Assembly: GCF_000377745.1 (NCBI RefSeq)
Contig: NZ_KB898708.1
Coordinates: 186,001-250,000 of the forward strand
DNA length: 64,000 nt
Direction: 5' to 3'
DNA from: Gilvimarinus chinensis DSM 19667
GTDB lineage: Bacteria; Pseudomonadota; Gammaproteobacteria; Pseudomonadales; Cellvibrionaceae
A program made the translations under genes and the position numbers. Of the stretch, positions 57,373 to 64,000 are shown in pieces. The first letter of the stretch is position 1. Each line of letters begins with the position of its first letter. Below the pieces are notes generated by a model. That model did no database searches. It was not told the DNA's origin and saw only the letters and a program-made list of their open reading frames with translations.

Positions 57373-60210
57373 ATGTCAGCCAAGCCGCAATTTAAGCGCT
57401 CCAAGTTAGGCCTGCTTAGTTTCTTAATCGCCAGTTCGACCACCGCCGTGGCTCAAACATCAAGCTCCCCCGACGCTGAAAACGTTGCCATTGAAGAGGT
57501 GGTGATCACCGGCTATCGTGGCAGCCTGCTGAATTCCACCGAAGCAAAGCGCGATTCCGTCGGGTTTTCAGACGAAGTCTTCTCGGACGATATTGGCAAG
57601 ATGCCCAGCCAGAATCTGGCGGAATCCCTAAGCCGTATTCCCGGGGTAAACATCAACCGTGAGGTTACCGGTGAAGGCCAGCAGATTTCTGTGCGCGGCT
57701 TAGGCCCCTCGTTCACCAAAGTGGTATTAAACGGTAACTCTATGGCGGTCGCCTCTATGGGTGACATGAACCAGAACGGCAGTGATGGTCGCCAGGTGAG
57801 TCTGGATATTTTCCCGCCAGAGCTGTTTAGAAGTTTGGCGGTAAATAAAACCGCGACCGCACAGCAAATTGAAGGCGGGGTTTCCGGCTATGTGAACATG
57901 AAAACTCTGCGCCCATCCGATCTGGGTGAAGGCCATACTTTCAATGTGGGTTTGGATGGCGTGTACAAAGAAGCCACCAGTTCCACAAGCCCGAAAGGCG
58001 CCCTCACCTACAGCTTTTCTAATGACACATTCGGTGTCTTAACCAGCGTTGTGGCTCAGGCGAATGATCACGGCGTTGAAGGTTACGAAGTAATTGGTAA
58101 TGTATTACAGGGCGCGTGTCTTGGTGAAACCGGAACGAACGCGTGTGACGACGGCAGTGGCGATGGCCTGCGCTATTCAAACATTGCCACCGCAGATTAC
58201 GCCGCGGCCCACCCCGGCGTGAATGTGGGTGATGTTATTGACATCAGTGCCAATCAATCCACCTTCGATAGTATGCAACTGCCTTACATTGGCCGAATGG
58301 TATCGACCAATGGTAAAAAAGACAGCATTTCTGCGCTGGTGTCGTTGGAGTACACCCCTAACGACGATATTACCGCCGCTCTAGATATTTTAAGTGCGGA
58401 TACCTCGAACGAATACACCCGCGATGAAATCTCCCATTTTTACCGTCGTAACTATGTCTACCAGCCCATCCCTTCTGACATAGTGCTGGACAGTAAAAAC
58501 CAGGTGGTTTCCGGTACGTTTTACGGTACTTCACCTTGGATCGGTTCGCAGGATTACGACGAAGAAACCACGTTTACCAGTATTATGCCGAGCGTTGACT
58601 GGCAAATTTCTGATTCCTTTTCTATGGCCGCATCGGCCAGCTTTACCGACTCGGAATTCTCTCGTTACAACCCTTATGGTTTGATGTTTGGCGCTAACAC
58701 CACGCTTGAATACGACAATAACGGCATTGTTCCGTATGTCAGCTACGGCAGCACCAACGACTACGCCAACTACACCACACACAATGGCGAAGATCGGATT
58801 CGTGCCAGCCATACCGAGCGCGAGACTTCTACTACGGGCTTCCATGTGGATTTTGAATACGGTGAAGACGCCGATCGCAACGGCTTTAAGTTTGGTATCC
58901 ATCACGATCAAGTTGAGTCTACCCGGCAAACCTTTTTGCCGGTCTTCTCTTTAGAGTACGACGGCAATGCAGACGGCTCTGTCACCATGGCCGAGTACCT
59001 TGAAGGCTCTGGCGCGACGGCCGAGCTGACCAACAATATTCAAAATTATATTCGCACCGTTAATTTTGGCTCTAACATCGATGGCTGGAATGGCGTGCAG
59101 AGTTTTGGTGCGACCGACTGGTCCGCCATGAAAAACCTTATTGGCTTTGACCAGTGGCAGGAAGAGCAGCAAAACCTGACCAATATTGAAGAAGAAGTCA
59201 CCGCCCTGTACGTAGAGTTTAATACCGAGGCTGAAATCGGCGGTCGTATTTTACGTACCAACAGTGGTGTTCGTGCGGTTAAAACCGATCAGTTTGTGGA
59301 AGACCAAACAGGCGCCACCAGCGAAAGCTACGATCGCATTCTGCCTTCGTTTAGTGCGGTGTACGACCTGAGCGACGACATCAAGTTGCGTACCAGTGCG
59401 TCGCGCAGCTTAACCCGTGCGAACCCCAGCGACATGTTTCCGGGTGCTCAGTGGGATGGCTCTGGTATCGATGTAGTACGGGTGGGCAACCCAGGCCTGG
59501 CGCCGTTTGAATCCACCAACCTGGATATTGGCGGTGAGTGGTATTTCAGCGATTTAGGTTACGTGGGTTTAACCTACTACACCAAAGACATTACGGGTTT
59601 CACTTACCAAGATACCATTTTGGAAAATCTGGATAACCTCGGACAGTACGGCGTAGATTTAAACGAGTTAACTCCCACCCAGCTTGAGGCGGAATCCATT
59701 TGTACTCCAAACTGTACCGTACAGGTTATCACCCGCGTGAACAGCCGTGAGGCGAGCACGTTAAAAGGCTTCGAGCTGATTTGGGTTCAGCCTTTGGACT
59801 TTTTGGTTGAAGGCTTAGGCTTTAACGCCAGTGCCAATAAAATCGAAGACGACTCACCCGAGGGCGCCGAAATTACCGGCGTGTCTGACTCTTACAACCT
59901 GACCGGTTACTACGAAAATGATGTGTTCCAGGCGCGCGTTACTCTCTACCATCAGGAAGGCGCCGTAGCGTTTAACTCTTGGGGGCAAGACGTAGAAACC
60001 CGCGATCGTTCTCAAGTGGATGTGTCGGCCAGCTATCGACTGCCGGTCATGCAGGACAACGATCTGACCTTGACGTTCGATGCCTATAATGTGAACAACG
60101 AACCTCTGTCGACCCGCTTCGTGGGCGATGGCGTAGAGGAAGATTCACAGTCGTATAACGTGTATTACCCTGGCGCTACGTACACCATGGGTGTGCGCGC
60201 CTCATTCTAA
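57373..60210 (+). CDS. TonB-dependent outer-membrane receptor, likely for an oligosaccharide
   Basis: 945 residues: signal peptide to TAVAQ, TonB-box region EEVVITGYRGSLLNSTEAKRD, plug (DDIGKMPSQNLAESLSRIPGVNINRE, ISVRGLGPSFTKVVLNGN), a long beta-barrel, terminal strand YTMGVRASF ending in Phe. GAGAGGA lies before the ATG. The promoter and GntR-type operator upstream, and a GntR repressor downstream, suggest induction by a sugar acid or its oligomer (hexuronate is one option). Nothing else in the window would break such a polymer except the cellulase far upstream. Confidence 0.9.
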   Translation: MSAKPQFKRSKLGLLSFLIASSTTAVAQTSSSPDAENVAIEEVVITGYRGSLLNSTEAKRDSVGFSDEVFSDDIGKMPSQNLAESLSRIPGVNINREVTGEGQQISVRGLGPSFTKVVLNGNSMAVASMGDMNQNGSDGRQVSLDIFPPELFRSLAVNKTATAQQIEGGVSGYVNMKTLRPSDLGEGHTFNVGLDGVYKEATSSTSPKGALTYSFSNDTFGVLTSVVAQANDHGVEGYEVIGNVLQGACLGETGTNACDDGSGDGLRYSNIATADYAAAHPGVNVGDVIDISANQSTFDSMQLPYIGRMVSTNGKKDSISALVSLEYTPNDDITAALDILSADTSNEYTRDEISHFYRRNYVYQPIPSDIVLDSKNQVVSGTFYGTSPWIGSQDYDEETTFTSIMPSVDWQISDSFSMAASASFTDSEFSRYNPYGLMFGANTTLEYDNNGIVPYVSYGSTNDYANYTTHNGEDRIRASHTERETSTTGFHVDFEYGEDADRNGFKFGIHHDQVESTRQTFLPVFSLEYDGNADGSVTMAEYLEGSGATAELTNNIQNYIRTVNFGSNIDGWNGVQSFGATDWSAMKNLIGFDQWQEEQQNLTNIEEEVTALYVEFNTEAEIGGRILRTNSGVRAVKTDQFVEDQTGATSESYDRILPSFSAVYDLSDDIKLRTSASRSLTRANPSDMFPGAQWDGSGIDVVRVGNPGLAPFESTNLDIGGEWYFSDLGYVGLTYYTKDITGFTYQDTILENLDNLGQYGVDLNELTPTQLEAESICTPNCTVQVITRVNSREASTLKGFELIWVQPLDFLVEGLGFNASANKIEDDSPEGAEITGVSDSYNLTGYYENDVFQARVTLYHQEGAVAFNSWGQDVETRDRSQVDVSASYRLPVMQDNDLTLTFDAYNVNNEPLSTRFVGDGVEEDSQSYNVYYPGATYTMGVRASF

Positions 60211-60216
60211 AGCGGT

Positions 60217-60237
60217 TAGCGCCGCCTGGCGGCGCTA
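60217..60237 (+). repeat. GC-rich inverted repeat after the TonB receptor
   Basis: TAGCGCCGCC (60217-60226) and GGCGGCGCTA (60228-60237) around one base, six bases after the stop. A strong stem-loop without a T run, maybe protecting the transcript end. Confidence 0.6.
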
Positions 60238-60320
60238 CTGATTAGAGAGTGACTGGACCGCGACGACCGTCAATGGAATTAATGAGTATTTGTTGAACCC
60301 TTAGCATGATGTAGACCTTC

Positions 60321-60344
60321 GCCCCGGTTTTACGGGGCTTTTTT
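60321..60344 (+). terminator. Rho-independent terminator after the second TonB receptor
   Basis: GCCCCG (60321-60326), loop GTTTTA, CGGGGC (60333-60338), then TTTTTT. Its polarity fits the plus strand. Confidence 0.85.
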
Positions 60345-60356
60345 ATGCTTGGGGTT

Positions 60357-61073
60357 TTATTGAAAGTATTCCGGGTGTTCTTTAGGCAGGGTTTCCAGCA
60401 CTTTATACACGCCACGCAGGTGTAGGCTCATGGCGCTTACTGAGTCGCCGACAGAGCCTGATTTCAAAGCCTTGAGAATCGCTTTATGCTGACTGATAAC
60501 ACGCTTATATTGGCCGCTAATGTGTAAGCTCAATGTACGCACCCTGTCCATGTGCGCCTTTTCCTCTTCAATCATTGACGCTACGCGGGTATACCCGGTG
60601 TAACTGGCCAAGAGCTGGTGAAACTTATCATCAAGCTCTCGAAACAAAAGCGCATTGTCAGCGTCTGCGGCGATTTGTTGCTCGGCAATAACGGCTTCAG
60701 CCGCACGTATGCTCTGAGCATCAATATTTTCTGCCAAATGGCTTACCACCGATACCTCTAGCGCCTCTCGAATAAAACGCGCTTCGAGAATCTTTTCCAT
60801 GCTCAGACGAGAAACATAAGTGCCCCGCTGTGGTAATACCTCAACAAACGCCAAATTGGAGAGTTTAATTAACGCTTCACGCACCGGGGTGCGGCTTACG
60901 CCAAACTTGGTCGCCAAAGCCGTTTCTGAAATCAATTGCCCAGGTTCAAGCTCCATACTGACAATCGCATCGCGTATGAAGCCGTATATCTGACCACTGG
61001 CCGGGCGTGAGTAATCCAGCTGCTTGCCGTAAGCCGCAGCTTTGTCTAAAAATTTCAGGGGCTGTTTGCTCAA
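60357..61073 (-). CDS. GntR-family (FCD) transcriptional regulator
   Basis: 238 residues: winged helix (GQLISETALATKFGVSRTPVREALIKLSNLAFVEVLPQRGTYVSRL) and an all-helical FCD ligand domain (KILEARFIREALEVSVVSHLAE, then FRELDDKFHQLL and HKAILKALKSG with metal-ligand His residues). This class often binds sugar acids and represses uptake genes. It is convergent with the TonB receptor that carries a matching operator. No operator-like palindrome was seen before its own start. Confidence 0.88.
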   Translation of the reverse strand: MSKQPLKFLDKAAAYGKQLDYSRPASGQIYGFIRDAIVSMELEPGQLISETALATKFGVSRTPVREALIKLSNLAFVEVLPQRGTYVSRLSMEKILEARFIREALEVSVVSHLAENIDAQSIRAAEAVIAEQQIAADADNALLFRELDDKFHQLLASYTGYTRVASMIEEEKAHMDRVRTLSLHISGQYKRVISQHKAILKALKSGSVGDSVSAMSLHLRGVYKVLETLPKEHPEYFQ

Positions 61074-61218
61074 AAGCGCAAATCCTTCAGGTTGTGAGAG
61101 TTACCTTTATTCTTCTCATACGGTTTATTCTAAAGCATAGCGGTTTGATTTGTCAGCAACTGAAGCCTGCCGACCGAGCTGATATAATCCAAGTCCGTCA
61201 ATGTTTTAGGATCACACC

Positions 61219-61656
61219 ATGGCCAGCGTACACACCCTATGTGCCGGTTGTTTAACTGCCAATCGTATCGATGAAAGCCGTTTGGGCGATATTCCCAAAT
61301 GCGGTAAGTGCGGGGGGAAGGTATTCAGTGGCCAGCCGTTAGCCGCTGATGACAACCAGTTCGCACGCTGGATGGAATACGAACAATTACCGGTGGTGGT
61401 GGATTTTTGGGCACCATGGTGTGGCCCCTGCCAGAGCTTTGCCCCCGGTTACGCGCGAGCCGCCAGTGAGCTTGAGCCCATTGCCCGGTTCGTGAAAGTA
61501 AATACCGAGCAAGCACAAAAAACAGCGGCGCAGTTTTCGATTCGCAGCATTCCAACGCTTATGGTGTTTCGCGGTGGTCAGGTTGTGGCTCAGCAGGCGG
61601 GCGCACTGCCCTACCCGCAATTTCTGCAGTGGTTGCATGGTATTCTGATGGATTGA
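61219..61656 (+). CDS. trxC: Thioredoxin 2
   Basis: Cytoplasmic thiol-disulfide reductant. 145 residues. The N-terminal zinc-binding Cys pairs of TrxC are present (Cys8/Cys11 and Cys28/Cys31), followed by the thioredoxin fold with active site WAPWCGPC (Cys68, Cys71) and the cis-Pro in RSIPTLMVF. Length and the extra zinc domain distinguish it from TrxA. In E. coli trxC is under OxyR control; no such site was sought successfully here. Confidence 0.95.
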   Translation: MASVHTLCAGCLTANRIDESRLGDIPKCGKCGGKVFSGQPLAADDNQFARWMEYEQLPVVVDFWAPWCGPCQSFAPGYARAASELEPIARFVKVNTEQAQKTAAQFSIRSIPTLMVFRGGQVVAQQAGALPYPQFLQWLHGILMD

Positions 61657-61662
61657 TCAGCT

Positions 61663-62835
61663 TTACGAAATGGGTGTGCTTCTTTTTTTGCACCAAATAA
61701 GGACGCCACTTACACTCACCACCGTAATTAACAGACCAAGTAAAGCGACAAAAATTTTAAACGGCATACCCCATAAACTGGCTCTGTGAATTGTGTGCAG
61801 CCAGGTACTGACAGTATTGCCTGCGTATTCTCCTGTGGGAAGGTAACTGAAAATAGGGGCACCTGTACTCGCGTCGATATATACCTCGGTACGCACCTGG
61901 AAGCGGCTTAAATCCCGATCGGATTGCACCCGGTAGCGGTAGGCGTTGTAACCTCGTATGTAATCCAGTGCATTAGCACCTTGTAAAGTCAGTGAATGTT
62001 GTTGCGCAAGTGTTTCTATGGCTGCGTTGGCGTGTTGTTCTGCTTGCTGCCAGCCAAGCGGTGCAAGCCTCGGGCCGGGTTCGCGGTCGGCCAGGTGGAA
62101 CCAGGGCGGGTGAAATTCCATCACACTGCGGGTTGTGTGCAAATACACGCTGTTCCACAAATTCATGTACACCGAACTCCAGGCAAAAATTAACAGCGCA
62201 AGCCAAAGCCATAAGCTGAGCGCCCGGTGTAAATCAAAATTAAAGCGCGCGGCCGAGCGGCCGGTTTTGATTTTCCAGGCCTTTGTCCAGGTTTTAAAAT
62301 AGTCCTTCGAAACGCTTCTTTTTTTTGCTCTGCGGGGAAAGGTGATGATCAAACCGGTAAAGCAGTCAATGGTCCATACAAGCGCAACAATACCCAAGAA
62401 CCACCAGCCGGCGTCACCCAATAGCAAAGTGTAATGCAATTCGTAAATAAACGGCATCAGGTTGTGCCAACCTTCGGCCAATACACCGGGGGTCCGAGTC
62501 CCCAGAACACGGCCATCCGCCGGATGCAGAATCACTTCGGTAAAGTTCGGTAGGTAAGTATCGCTTTTGCTGACCACCGTCACAATCACCCTATCCCGTT
62601 CGGCCAATGACACACCTTTAACCGCAAGCCGGTCATCAAGCTGCACAGCAGCATGAGCATACTCGGCTATGTTCAGCTGCGGTTTGGTGTTTTTAGGCGC
62701 GTACAAATGGGGGGCGCTGGCGCGTTCAAGTTCTGGCATAAATGCCAGCAGGCTACCTGTCAGCGCTGCAATAACCAAAAACAGCGCGATGGCGAGACCG
62801 ACATAGCGGTGCAGTAAACGCAGGTAGTGGCTCAT
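61663..62835 (-). CDS. PepSY-domain membrane protein (ferric reductase-like, siderophore-linked)
   Basis: 390 residues with four main membrane helices: N-terminal YVGLAIALFLVIAALTGSLLAF, WWFLGIVALVWTIDCFTGLI, FNFDLHRALSLWLWLALLIFAWSS, and C-terminal FKIFVALLGLLITVVSVSGVLI. The PepSY_TM signature residues (HRYVGL, DLHRA, IHRASLWG) give paired histidines that could bind haem. These proteins sit next to siderophore receptors and are thought to reduce the ferric complex in the periplasm. It lies 14 bases after the receptor gene in the same direction. Confidence 0.85.
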   Translation of the reverse strand: MSHYLRLLHRYVGLAIALFLVIAALTGSLLAFMPELERASAPHLYAPKNTKPQLNIAEYAHAAVQLDDRLAVKGVSLAERDRVIVTVVSKSDTYLPNFTEVILHPADGRVLGTRTPGVLAEGWHNLMPFIYELHYTLLLGDAGWWFLGIVALVWTIDCFTGLIITFPRRAKKRSVSKDYFKTWTKAWKIKTGRSAARFNFDLHRALSLWLWLALLIFAWSSVYMNLWNSVYLHTTRSVMEFHPPWFHLADREPGPRLAPLGWQQAEQHANAAIETLAQQHSLTLQGANALDYIRGYNAYRYRVQSDRDLSRFQVRTEVYIDASTGAPIFSYLPTGEYAGNTVSTWLHTIHRASLWGMPFKIFVALLGLLITVVSVSGVLIWCKKRSTPIS

Positions 62836-62849
62836 TAACGCAGCAGGCC

Positions 62850-64000
62850 TTAAAAGTCGACGTTAATAGAAGCCACAGCGTTGAATGGCTCGCTGGGCAT
62901 ATTAGACCAACGTGAACGTAAGGTGTAGTAACGCTCATTGGTAATATTGTTTAGGGTCAACCGCGTTTCTACCGGGGTACCGCCCATATTAAAACCGTAA
63001 CTGACAAACGCATCCCAGCGCGTATAGCTGTCGTCCTGGTAACTGTTATCCGTTGTGCCGAACCGCTCGGATACGTATACCGGGCCACCGCCTAGTGCTA
63101 AGCGGTGGCTGCTATAACGAAGCCATAATCCCGCCTGAGTATCAGGGGCGTTAGGCAGCTTGTTGCCCTCAGCACCTTTGTAATCTCGGGTAATCTCAGT
63201 CTCAGTAAGTGCCAGATTCGCCAGTAGAGACCATGCGGGACTTAACTCGCCAACAATATCCAATTCAAGCCCATGGCTTTGTGCTTCGCCAATGGCCACA
63301 GTGCGATTGGGGATTTCGGGGTCTGCGGTGGGTATGTTTTCTTTGCTTAATTCAAACAGGCTTGCCGTTACCGAGACTTTGTCGTTCACCCAATCGCTTT
63401 TAAACCCGACCTCCAGTTGACTTGCGGTCTCTGGATCGTAAAGAGCGCTGGGCAAGTAGTTAAAACCAGGACCAAAAGAGGTGGAGTAACTCACGTACGG
63501 TGAAAAGCCGTTGTCGAACTTATACATCACACCTAGACGACCAGTGGTTTTATCGTCATCGCGCTGGTAGTGTTCCACCGGCGAAAAATAAGACGTATGT
63601 AATTCGCGGCTGGCCGAATCATACCTAAGCCCTGCAAGCACAATCAGTTGATCCGTGAGGTACATTTGATCCTGCAGGTAAAAACCAGTGGTGCGATCGT
63701 TTTGCTGGGTAATGGCATCGTCTTGGGGGAAGCTGTCAAATTCAGCCACATTGATGTACGAATCACCTGCCTGGTAGGTAAGTATGTCGATTTCTTCAAT
63801 AAAAGTAATGGACGCTTTAGCGTCAAAATCGTATGAAAAATCCTGCACCCCAAAGGTCAGGTTATGGCGTACCGCGCCGGTAGTAAACTGGCCATTAACG
63901 CTTGCCCACATACTTTGATAGTCAGCGGCCTCTGGGCCAAACCAGGCAGAGCGGCGCACAATGGTGTTGCCGGGGCTGGGATTGCCAGTGGCATAGATGG
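62850..64000 (-). CDS. TonB-dependent siderophore receptor (C-terminal part, runs off the window)
   Basis: The frame is open from the right edge to TAA 62850-62852. About 383 residues of beta-barrel are visible, including TTGFYLQDQMYLTDQLIVLAGLRYD and FSPYVSYSTSFGPGFNY, typical of ferric hydroxamate/catecholate receptors. The C-terminal strand ends in Phe (VASINVDF). The N-terminal signal peptide, TonB box and plug lie beyond the window. The neighbouring PepSY protein supports iron as the cargo. Which siderophore cannot be told. Confidence 0.85.
   Translation of the reverse strand, partial: IYATGNPSPGNTIVRRSAWFGPEAADYQSMWASVNGQFTTGAVRHNLTFGVQDFSYDFDAKASITFIEEIDILTYQAGDSYINVAEFDSFPQDDAITQQNDRTTGFYLQDQMYLTDQLIVLAGLRYDSASRELHTSYFSPVEHYQRDDDKTTGRLGVMYKFDNGFSPYVSYSTSFGPGFNYLPSALYDPETASQLEVGFKSDWVNDKVSVTASLFELSKENIPTADPEIPNRTVAIGEAQSHGLELDIVGELSPAWSLLANLALTETEITRDYKGAEGNKLPNAPDTQAGLWLRYSSHRLALGGGPVYVSERFGTTDNSYQDDSYTRWDAFVSYGFNMGGTPVETRLTLNNITNERYYTLRSRWSNMPSEPFNAVASINVDF

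Overview
The window reads as chromosomal DNA of a free-living, probably marine or aquatic, gammaproteobacterium. The gene families and styles (CBM2 / poly-serine linker / GH5 cellulase, large TonB-dependent receptors of the carbohydrate type, fumC-orfX and fldB iron-stress genes, AddAB-like repair pair) resemble Cellvibrionales such as Cellvibrio, Saccharophagus or Teredinibacter. That placement is an inference from gene style, not from a marker gene. Near the middle (31796-31823) lies a near-perfect copy of the XerCD dif site, and KOPS-like octamers flip orientation around it, so the window probably spans the replication terminus.

Layout. 1-20.7 kb is mostly housekeeping: DAHP synthase, an AddA/AddB-type helicase-nuclease pair behind murI and a TPR gene, rmuC with a DUF2489 partner, a trmA / lipoprotein / histidine-kinase operon, a tRNA-Val/tRNA-Asp pair, an LpxO-like hydroxylase, pabB, and a 1033-residue protein strikingly like the alpha subunit of eukaryotic phosphorylase b kinase. 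21-30 kb is an iron-starvation cluster with four Fur-box-like sites: flavodoxin, a YceI protein, iron-independent fumarase with an OrfX-like partner (whose paralogue sits beside the flavodoxin), and a divergent five-gene operon (PepSY membrane protein, DUF2271, DUF4198, flavoprotein reductase, Fes-like esterase) that looks like a ferric-siderophore reduction and hydrolysis module. 30-34.7 kb holds purEK, dif, and an accessory patch with a membrane-anchored protein whose C-terminal domain looks like an actinoporin, a C12 tract, a decayed reading frame and an exported nucleoside-hydrolase-like protein.

34.7-40.5 kb is a CzcCBA-type heavy-metal efflux operon led by a 14-residue leader peptide and a His/Cys-rich exported protein. 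Then follow a sensor HD-GYP phosphodiesterase, the GH5 cellulase, and a LysR / substrate-binding protein / isochorismatase-like operon. 49.1-52.2 kb is an AT-rich three-gene operon of unknown function: an exported coiled-coil protein, a 608-residue coiled-coil protein with a central hydrophobic hairpin (alpha-pore-forming-toxin-like layout), and a small soluble protein. I consider this and the actinoporin-like protein the best candidates for undescribed systems.

52.3-64 kb contains two large TonB-dependent receptors, each with a promoter followed at once by a palindromic operator. The second operator matches the type bound by FCD-class GntR regulators such as UxuR/ExuR, and such a regulator is encoded just downstream. 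The rest is an exonuclease/GIY-YIG fusion, thioredoxin 2, and a PepSY protein with a siderophore-type receptor that runs off the end. Start codons were adjusted where a ribosome binding site or signal peptide favoured an internal start. All homology statements come from recognising motifs by eye; no search was run.
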